Shown in pieces: positions 1 to 6,600 of a DNA stretch of 8,023 nt. Position 1 is the stretch's first letter; each line of letters begins with the position of its first letter. The notes under the pieces are model-generated. The model made no database searches and had not been told where the DNA came from. It saw only the letters and a program-made list of their open reading frames with translations. The position numbers were made by a program, and so were the translations under genes. The stretch is from contig CAMSEJ010000105.1 in the NCBI GenBank assembly GCA_947057405.1, forward strand, positions 1-8,023. Direction: 5' to 3'. The DNA is from an uncultured Roseburia sp. (GTDB taxonomy: Bacteria > Bacillota > Clostridia > Lachnospirales > Lachnospiraceae).

Positions 1-45
1 ACACAAGGTACCACACTCTTTCCCTACACGACGCTCTTCCGATCT
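1..45 (+). other. Illumina TruSeq adapter left on the contig end (non-genomic)
   Basis: Bases 13-45 are identical over all 33 positions to the standard Illumina TruSeq read-1 adapter, ending in the characteristic CTCTTCCGATCT. Bases 1-12, which contain a KpnI-type GGTACC, precede it and are probably also library-derived, although I do not recognise them. Genuine chromosomal sequence starts at about base 46. The adapter is open in the ileS frame and translates to HKVPHSFPTRRSSDL, a peptide typical of adapter contamination in protein databases. Any protein predicted across this junction will carry a false N-terminus. Confidence 0.97.
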
Positions 46-46
46 G

Positions 47-817
47 GCGGATACGTCCGTCATTGACAGGGAACTGGAAGCGGATATGGAAGCGGTTTTA
101 AAAGTAGTCGTGCTCGGGCGCGCCTGCCGCAACGCCGCCAATATGAAAAACCGCCAGCCAATCGGCACGATGTATGTCAAGGCGCCGTTTGTACTTTCCG
201 CGTTTTATACCGAAATCATTGCGGAAGAATTAAACGTAAAGCGCGTGGAATTTTCCGACGACGTCAGCGCATATACGAGTTATTCTTTTAAACCGCAGCT
301 TCGCACCGTAGGGCCGAAATACGGCAAATATTTAGGGCAGATTAAGGCGGCTTTGTCCGAACTGGACGGCAATGCGGCAATGAATGAACTAAAGTCCTCC
401 GGCATGCTTAAACTTGACAGTATCGGGGAAAATATTGTATTATTAGAAGAAGATCTGCTCATTGCCATGACACAGGCCGAAGGGTATGTAACGGACCAGG
501 ATCACGACGTTACGGTTGTGCTGGATACGAACCTGACAGCGGAATTGATAGAAGAAGGGTTTGTCCGTGAGCTGATCAGTAAAATTCAGACAATGCGCAA
601 GGAAGCAGGGTTTGAAGTGACAGATAAAATTACAGTTTCTTACCGGGCAGAGGAAAAGGCCGACGGGATTTTTTCGCGCAACAAAGAGCAGATTGCGGCG
701 GAAACTCTGGCAGAAGATATCATGACCGACAAGCTTGGCGGTTATGAAAAAGAGTGGAATATCAACGGCGAGCGTGTCAGTCTCGAAGTAAAGAAACTGG
801 ATAAGGAGGAAATCTGA
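47..817 (+). CDS. ileS: Isoleucyl-tRNA synthetase, C-terminal part (5' truncated by contig end)
   Basis: IleRS is the cytoplasmic class I synthetase that charges tRNA-Ile with isoleucine. Only the last 256 residues or so of an enzyme of about 1040 are present. The frame is open from the adapter junction to the TGA at 815-817. The visible part begins in the helical anticodon-binding region, where VVLGRACRNAANMKNRQPIG (residues starting near base 104) is a highly characteristic IleRS signature. It continues into the C-terminal extension of the long, eukaryote-like IleRS type found in many clostridia, including the FVRELISKIQTMRKEAGFEV stretch. No C-terminal zinc-finger cysteine cluster is seen, as expected for that type. 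The ATG at 86 is an internal methionine and not the start: the conserved reading continues upstream of it (ADTSVIDRELEAD). The HIGH and KMSKS catalytic motifs lie outside the window. glgP follows after 5 bases. Confidence 0.95.
   Translation, partial: ADTSVIDRELEADMEAVLKVVVLGRACRNAANMKNRQPIGTMYVKAPFVLSAFYTEIIAEELNVKRVEFSDDVSAYTSYSFKPQLRTVGPKYGKYLGQIKAALSELDGNAAMNELKSSGMLKLDSIGENIVLLEEDLLIAMTQAEGYVTDQDHDVTVVLDTNLTAELIEEGFVRELISKIQTMRKEAGFEVTDKITVSYRAEEKADGIFSRNKEQIAAETLAEDIMTDKLGGYEKEWNINGERVSLEVKKLDKEEI
803..810 (+). promoter_or_regulatory. Ribosome binding site of glgP inside the end of ileS
   Basis: AAGGAGGA matches the anti-Shine-Dalgarno well and lies within the last codons of ileS, 12 bases before the glgP ATG at 823. 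The spacing is a little long, but there is no competing start codon nearer. Ribosomes ending ileS translation cover this site, so some translational coupling of the two genes is plausible (inference). Confidence 0.75.
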
Positions 818-822
818 CGTTT

Positions 823-3291
823 ATGGAAACAGCAATTTTTGACAAAGAGGCATTTAAAAAAGAGGTAAAGGACAATGTGCGTTCCCTTTACCGCAAAAGC
901 TTAGAGGAAGCGACGGATCAGGAACTGTTCCAGGCGGTGTCCTATGCGGTCAAGGAGGTCGTGATTGATCAGTGGATGGAGACCCAAAACAGCATGAAAA
1001 AGCAGGATCCGAAGGTCGTGTATTATATGTCCATGGAATTTCTGATGGGCCGTGCCCTGGGGAACAACCTGATTAACCTGACCGCCTATAAGCAGGTGGC
1101 GGAAGCGCTTAATGAGATGGGGCTGGATATCAATGTAATTGAGGATCAGGAGCGCGATCCGGCGCTTGGCAACGGCGGCCTCGGCAGGCTTGCGGCGTGC
1201 TTTATGGAGTCGTTGGCTACGCTTGGCTACTCGGCATACGGATGTGGGATCCGTTACCGTTACGGTATGTTTAAGCAGAAAATCGAAAACGGTTTCCAGA
1301 TTGAAGTGGCCGACAACTGGTTAAAGGACGGCTATCCGTTTGAACTGCGCCGCCCGGAATACACCTACGAGGTGAAATTCGGCGGTTATGTGCGAGCGGT
1401 CAATACGCCGGACGGCAGGGTGAAATTCCAGCAGGAGGGCTACCAGGTCGTGCGCGCCGTACCGTACGACATGCCGATATTGGGATATGACAACCATATG
1501 GTCAATACGCTTATGATCTGGGACGCGGAGCCGATTGAGTGCTTTGAGCTGGATTCGTTTGACAAGGGCGATTACCACAAGGCGGTAGAGCAGGAAAACT
1601 TAGCGAAGAACCTGGTGGAGGTGCTTTATCCGAATGACAACCACATTGCAGGCAAGGAGCTGCGTTTAAAACAGCAGTATTTCTTCGTGTCCGCAAGCGT
1701 ACAGCGCGCCATTGCGCGGTTTAAAAAGAACCATACCGATATCCATGATTTGCCGAAAAAAGTAGCGTTCCAGTTAAACGATACGCATCCGACCGTAGCG
1801 GTGGCGGAACTGATGCGTTACCTGTTAGACGAAGAGGATCTGGCATGGGAGGACGCATGGGAGATTACGACCCGGACCTGCGCTTATACCAACCATACGA
1901 TTATGGCGGAGGCGCTGGAGAAATGGCCGATTGAGATCTTTTCCAGGCTGCTGCCGCGTATTTATCAGATTGTGGAAGAAATTAACCGCAGGTTTATCTT
2001 GGAAATCCAGAAACAATATCCGGGCGACAACGGCAAGGTAGAGCGCATGGCGATCATCTACAACGGACAGGTCAAGATGGCGCACCTTGCAATTGCGGCG
2101 GGCTATTCCGTAAACGGCGTGGCAAGGCTGCACACGGAAATCTTAAAGAACCAGGAATTAAAAGATTTCTACGAAATGTTCCCGAAGAAATTCAACAATA
2201 AGACGAACGGTATTACGCAGCGCCGCTTCCTTCTGCACGGCAACCCGCTTTTGGCGGAATGGGTGACAAAGCATGTCGGTTCGGAATGGATTACCGATTT
2301 AAGCCGGATCAAAAAGCTTGCCCTGTATGCGGACGACGCGAAGGCGCAGCATGAATTTATGAACATCAAATACCAGAACAAAGTACGCCTGGCAAAATAT
2401 ATCAAAGAGCACAACGGCATTGACGTAGATCCGCGTTCTATTTTTGACGTACAGGTAAAACGTCTGCATGAGTACAAACGGCAGCTGTTAAACATCCTGC
2501 ACATTATGTACCTGTACAACGAATTAAAGGAGCATCCGGACCGCGAATTTTATCCGCGCACCTTTATTTTCGGCGCAAAGGCTGCGGCGGGTTATAAGAT
2601 TGCGAAGCTTACGATTAAGCTGATCAACAGCGTTGCGGAAGTGATCAATAACGACGCAAGCATAGGCGGCAAGTTAAAAGTCGTATTTATCGAGGATTAC
2701 CGGGTATCGAACGCGGAGTGGATTTTTGCGGCGGCCGACGTCAGCGAGCAGATTTCCACGGCAAGCAAGGAAGCGAGCGGCACCGGCAATATGAAATTTA
2801 TGTTGAACGGCGCGGTGACAATCGGCACGATGGACGGCGCGAACGTGGAGATGTTAGAGGAAGTCGGCAAGGAAAATATGTTTATTTTCGGAATGAGTTC
2901 CGACGAGGTAATTGCCCATGAGAAGAACCGGGATTACAACCCGATGCAGATCTTTAACAGCGACCAGGATATCCGCAAGGTGTTAATGCAGTTGATTAAC
3001 GGGTTTTATTCCCCGCACAACAGCGAGCTGTTTCGCGAGCTTTACAATTCGCTGTTAAATACGCAGTCCACGCGGTATGCGGATACGTATTTTATCCTGG
3101 CGGATTTCCGCTCTTATGCGCAGGCGCAGAAGGAAGTGGTGGAAGCATACAAGGATGAGAAACGCTGGGCAAAGATGGCAATGTTAAATACGGCGTATTC
3201 CGGAAAGTTCTCGTCTGACCGTACCATTCAGGAATACGTGGACGATATCTGGCATCTGGATAAATTGCATGTAGAACGGGACGCCGAATAA
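823..3291 (+). CDS. glgP: Glycogen/starch/alpha-glucan phosphorylase
   Basis: Cytoplasmic GT35 enzyme that removes the terminal alpha-1,4-linked glucose from glycogen or maltodextrin with inorganic phosphate, giving glucose-1-phosphate. At 822 aa it has the normal full length for bacterial GlgP/MalP. The family signatures are intact and in order: VVYYMSMEFLMGRALGNNL (about residues 66-84), ERDPALGNGGLGRLAACF (from about 110), the KRLHEYKRQLLN block (from Lys546), and EASGTGNMKF with Lys658 as the pyridoxal-phosphate Schiff-base lysine, followed by GTMDGANVEM. The start at 823 is backed by AAGGAGGA at 803-810 and by the standard N-terminal alignment of clostridial GlgP. It begins 5 bases after ileS with no room for a terminator, so it is probably expressed as part of the ileS transcript. 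The N-terminal phosphoserine control site of animal phosphorylases is not expected here. Preference for glycogen or maltodextrin cannot be read from the sequence. Confidence 0.97.
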   Translation: METAIFDKEAFKKEVKDNVRSLYRKSLEEATDQELFQAVSYAVKEVVIDQWMETQNSMKKQDPKVVYYMSMEFLMGRALGNNLINLTAYKQVAEALNEMGLDINVIEDQERDPALGNGGLGRLAACFMESLATLGYSAYGCGIRYRYGMFKQKIENGFQIEVADNWLKDGYPFELRRPEYTYEVKFGGYVRAVNTPDGRVKFQQEGYQVVRAVPYDMPILGYDNHMVNTLMIWDAEPIECFELDSFDKGDYHKAVEQENLAKNLVEVLYPNDNHIAGKELRLKQQYFFVSASVQRAIARFKKNHTDIHDLPKKVAFQLNDTHPTVAVAELMRYLLDEEDLAWEDAWEITTRTCAYTNHTIMAEALEKWPIEIFSRLLPRIYQIVEEINRRFILEIQKQYPGDNGKVERMAIIYNGQVKMAHLAIAAGYSVNGVARLHTEILKNQELKDFYEMFPKKFNNKTNGITQRRFLLHGNPLLAEWVTKHVGSEWITDLSRIKKLALYADDAKAQHEFMNIKYQNKVRLAKYIKEHNGIDVDPRSIFDVQVKRLHEYKRQLLNILHIMYLYNELKEHPDREFYPRTFIFGAKAAAGYKIAKLTIKLINSVAEVINNDASIGGKLKVVFIEDYRVSNAEWIFAAADVSEQISTASKEASGTGNMKFMLNGAVTIGTMDGANVEMLEEVGKENMFIFGMSSDEVIAHEKNRDYNPMQIFNSDQDIRKVLMQLINGFYSPHNSELFRELYNSLLNTQSTRYADTYFILADFRSYAQAQKEVVEAYKDEKRWAKMAMLNTAYSGKFSSDRTIQEYVDDIWHLDKLHVERDAE

Positions 3292-3293
3292 GG

Positions 3294-3301
3294 AAAGGAG
3301 G
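3294..3301 (+). promoter_or_regulatory. Ribosome binding site of the 47-aa small ORF
   Basis: AAAGGAGG, a near-perfect Shine-Dalgarno, sits 6 bases before the ATG at 3308 and directly after the glgP stop. A site this strong and well spaced is the main reason to believe that the short ORF behind it is translated. Confidence 0.8.
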
Positions 3302-3307
3302 ACAGGT

Positions 3308-3451
3308 ATGACAAAATCCGAACTGTTGGAACGCATACAGGAGCTGATGCAGGAGAGGGAGAACCTGATTCGCGAGCATGAAGATTTAATCAAAAAAGAT
3401 CAGCTGCTGACAGAGCAGCTGGAGGTTATTTTACGGGAGCTGGCTTCTTAG
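3308..3451 (+). CDS. Small 47-aa leucine-zipper-like coiled-coil protein, function unknown
   Basis: The ORF runs from ATG at 3308 to TAG at 3449-3451 and encodes 47 residues, beginning MTKSELLERIQELMQERENL. I do not recognise a definite family. The whole chain is predictable as one charged amphipathic helix without Pro or Gly. Leucine or isoleucine falls exactly every seven residues (L6, L13, L20, L27, L34, I41), with a parallel series at L7, M14, I21, I28 and L42, as in a leucine zipper or antiparallel helical hairpin. There is no signal peptide or membrane segment, so it is presumably cytoplasmic. It follows glgP by 16 bases, has a strong ribosome binding site, and ends 10 bases before the terminator stem, so it is the last gene of the ileS-glgP unit. 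The C-terminal TEQLEVILREL faintly resembles the SQxLDxxI region of Spo0E-like aspartyl-phosphate phosphatases, but the key residues differ and I would not name it so. Confidence 0.72.
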   Translation: MTKSELLERIQELMQERENLIREHEDLIKKDQLLTEQLEVILRELAS

Positions 3452-3461
3452 TCGGGGGAAG

Positions 3462-3500
3462 AAAAGCCTGCGGAAGACAGTTGATCTTCTGCAGGTTTTT
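3462..3500 (+). terminator. Rho-independent terminator of the ileS-glgP-small ORF unit
   Basis: CCTGCGGAAGA (3467-3477) pairs with TCTTCTGCAGG (3485-3495) around a 7-base loop. There is one G-U wobble and no mismatch. The stem can be lengthened to 16 pairs by the A run at 3462-3465 and the T run at 3496-3500, which also gives the uridine tail. It starts 10 bases after the stop of the small ORF. The flanking A and T runs make it potentially bidirectional, but no convergent gene is seen. Confidence 0.92.
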
Positions 3501-3599
3501 AACATATGTTTGGAGCGAATTTTGCCGGGAAAGGAGGGGGGAGAAAACGGCAGAGTTTTTTGCAGCAAAAGAATCGGAATAAAAAAGGAGGAACAGTAA
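3501..3599 (+). promoter_or_regulatory. Leader region of the giant glycosidase gene; promoter not clearly identifiable
   Basis: Since a strong terminator precedes it, the gene at 3600 should have its own promoter here. The best sigma-A-like pair I find is weak: TTGATC (3481-3486) and TATGTT (3505-3510), spacing 18, four of six matches each, with the -35 inside the terminator stem. A purine-rich tract at about 3530-3543 looks like a Shine-Dalgarno but has no usable start after it. No riboswitch or clear operator palindrome is visible. Confidence 0.3.
3584..3591 (+). promoter_or_regulatory. Ribosome binding site of the giant glycosidase gene
   Basis: AAAGGAGG lies 8 bases before the ATG at 3600, ideal spacing. 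This settles the start codon: the encoded N-terminus is a proper signal peptide, while the overlapping ATG at 3506 in another frame has no such site and gives no recognisable protein. Confidence 0.88.
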
Positions 3600-3683
3600 A
3601 TGAAACAAGTCGGAAAGAGGATGCTTTGCTTTTTGCTGGCATGCCTGGTAGCGCTGACGCCTTATCCGGATACGGTGCGGGCA
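3600..3683 (+). other. Sec signal peptide of the giant glycosidase
   Basis: Residues 1-28: a basic n-region (K2, K6, R7), a hydrophobic core from M8 to about L19, then a Pro-containing polar stretch ending V26-R27-A28, which fits an A-x-A type signal peptidase I site before A29. Cleavage one residue later is equally possible. Cys10 and Cys15 do not form a good lipobox. Confidence 0.85.
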
Positions 3684-6600
3684 GCCGGGGAGAACACGGT
3701 TACGACGGTTCGTCCGTCTGATGAGGACACGTCGAGGGAACATTATTTTTCGTATACCGCATACGAAGGGAAATACTGGACAAACGATGCAAGTGAGGCG
3801 TATATCGATCTCGGTGCGAGTGACGAACGGGCAGAGGAGTGCTATTATGAGATCTGCTTTGAGGGAAGCGGAATCTCGGTTTTTGCGGTAAAGGCGCCGG
3901 CTCACGGTAAGGTGAAATTTACGGTAGACGGCGAAAATGAGCAGGTTGCGGATCTGTACCATGCTTCCCGTACACAGGCGCAGCAGGTGTATACTGTGCA
4001 GGGCCTTACAGAGGGGGAGCATGTGTTAAAATGCGTGACGCTCAATGACAAGTCCGGTGATAAGGTGGTAAACCAGGTAGCGTATGCACAGGTGACGCAT
4101 AAAGCGCCGGTGCAGATTGAAGGGGATCCGGATCTGGGCGGTTCCATTGAAGATACGAACTGGCAGTATACCGACAGCCGTTACCGGGAGCTGGCAGGCA
4201 GGAACAATTCTTCTAAACGGCTTTATGCCTGGAAAAACGATAAGGCGGCAAACGAGCTGGTGCTGTATTCCAAAAACTGCAGTTTAAAAAATGTCCGCGT
4301 AACGGCGGGAGCCTTTTCAAACGGGACGGATACGCTTGATGCCGAACGGATTACGACTACGTTTATCAAATCGGCGAAGGCTTATTCCGGCGGACGTGCA
4401 AATGACGTCAGCATTGACAGCGTTTTTCCGGCTACCGATGCCAACCGCAGTGATTCCGCCGATATTTTGTATCAGAACGGCGGTTCGGTGGATTTGGGCT
4501 ACAACAGCGTGCAGCCGGTATGGGTGGAATTTGATATTCCAAAGGATGCCAAAGCCGGAGCCTATACCGGAACCCTGACGGCAACGGCAGACGGCATCAA
4601 AGCGCCGCTTACCTTTACCTATACGGTTGTTGTACAGGATATTGCGCTGCCGGATGCAGGTACGTTTAAGGATACGTTTGACATTGAGCTGTGGCAGTAC
4701 CCGTATACCAGTGCGGAATACTATGGCGTAGAGCCGTTTTCGGACGAGCATTACGAAATTATGGAATCTTCCATGCAGATTTACAAGGAAATCGGCGGTC
4801 ATGCCATTACCACGACAATATCGGAAGAAGCGTGGACCGGGCAGACCTACAGTAAAAACGAAATCCACTATCCTTCTATGGTAAAATGGACCAAGGAAAG
4901 CGACGGCAGCTTTACGTATGATTATACGGATTTCGACAACTGGGTTTCGTTCTGCAAAGAGCTTGGTATCGGTGACAAAATTATACTGTACAGTATTGCT
5001 CCCTGGCACAATTCGTTTACCTACTGGGATAACGGAGAGCTGGTATATGAGCCGTTCCGCGCGGGAAGCGAACGGTACAATACGGTATGGGGGAACTTTT
5101 TAGAGGATCTGACCGCCCATCTGGAAGAAATGGGCTGGTATGACGATGCTTATATCGGAATTGACGAACGCGGCTTCAGTGCGGCGGCATTTGACCTGAT
5201 TGAATCCGTAAAAAACAGTGAAGGCAAAAGTTTAAAAACAGCCGGGGCAATGGACTCTTTCGTAGAGAAGAAGGATCTTGCCATGCGTGTGTCTGACTTA
5301 AATGTCGGGGATACGGCCGCATGGGCGCATCCGACGGAGTTTGCGCAGGTATTAAAGGACAGAACCGAGGCAAACCTGCGTACTACGCTGTATTCCTGTA
5401 CCGGGCACCGTCCGGGCAACTTCTCTTTGAGTATGCCGGCGGAAAGCTACTGGTCGATTGTCAATGCAGGTAAAATGGGCACGGCGGGATTTTTGCGCTG
5501 GGCATATGACGCATGGGTTGAAGACCCGCTGCGGGATACGACACACAGCATGTTTGAGGCGGGCGACTGCTTTTTGATTTTCCCGGACGAGAAGGATGCT
5601 GCCTATCCCGAAAGCAAATATTCCGTGCGCCTTAAACGCATGGCGGAAGGGATCCGGGACGTCAACAAGCTAAAAGTATTAGAGCAGGAAATGCCCGAGC
5701 TAGCTGAGGATATCGCAGGGCTTTACAACAACATCCAGACGATTGCCCGCGGGGGATCTTACCTGGATGACGCGGCAAAGACGCAGCTAGCGGAAGAAAT
5801 GACGGCGTTTCAGACAGGCGTTGCTCAGCTGACCAACAAGTACCTGTATGCGGGCTCCGGTTCCCACGGCATGTTCTTAGAGGAAACGGAGAAGTCGCTT
5901 CGCGCAGGAGAGACCTGGAAGATAAACGTCAAATTAAACAGCAGCCAGGCAGACAAAACGATTATTTACAAGTCCTCCGATCGCTCGGTTGCGGCCGTAG
6001 ATGCGGACGGAACCGTAACGGCAAGGAAGCCGGGCAGCGCGGAAATTACGCTGGTCAATAAGGCTTCGGGCTATACGCAGACGGTGGGAATCACCGTTAC
6101 CAGACAGCTGAATATCAGCAATCGGCTGACGGATTATAAGCTGCCGGAAAAATTCCTTTCGGATATTGAAAAAGATGAAAACGATGAAAAAGGGCGCCAT
6201 TATCTGGGACAGCCGGATATGGTGATGTTAAAAGACGAAAAGACGCTGATTACCGTTTATCCGGTCGGGCATGGCGTAGGCCCGATTGTTATGCAGGTAA
6301 GCCGCGACGCAGGGGAAAGCTGGACCGAAAAAACGGATATCCCGGCGTCCTGGGCAACGTCTTATGAAACGCCGACGCTTTATCGGCTGGATATGGCGGA
6401 CGGAACGGAAAAGCTGATTTTGATTTCCGGCAGGCCGGCAAGCTTCGGTGCGCCGACCGGCGGATGGGATACCTCCGTTTCCACAGACGGGGGGGGGACC
6501 TGGAGTGAGTTTGAAACATTTCATCCGACGCTGCCGAACGGCAAGCGCAACGAAACCGTTGTGGCGATGGCAAGCCTGATTCAGCTTCGGGACAAGGACG

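Noticed and set aside
86..817. Start of a complete 243-aa gene at the ATG at 86
   Set aside because: The IleRS homology continues upstream of 86 to the adapter junction without a stop, there is no ribosome binding site, and the protein is plainly the C-terminal part of a larger synthetase.
3481..3510. TTGATC-18-TATGTT as promoter of the giant glycosidase
   Set aside because: It has only four of six matches in each box, and the -35 lies inside the terminator stem. It is the best pair found but too weak to call as a feature on its own.
3530..3543. AAAGGAGGGGGG tract as ribosome binding site of a further small ORF
   Set aside because: No ATG or GTG with a sensible frame lies 5-12 bases after it, and the TTG at 3560 opens a frame with no recognisable product.
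3630..3650. Lipobox at Cys15 (lipoprotein signal)
   Set aside because: The hydrophobic core before Cys15 is only about seven residues and continues after it, position -2 is Leu, and a better signal peptidase I site follows at residue 28.
3506..3721. 71-aa plus-strand ORF overlapping the start of the giant glycosidase
   Set aside because: It is in another frame, has no Shine-Dalgarno before its ATG, starts beside the terminator tail, and its product is low-complexity Gly/Lys/Arg without family resemblance. The frame from 3600 has a perfect ribosome binding site and signal peptide.
3426..4022. 198-aa minus-strand ORF
   Set aside because: It reads back through the terminator, the leader and the signal peptide region of a well-supported plus-strand gene. 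It is rich in Arg/Cys/His without domains, as expected for an antisense shadow.
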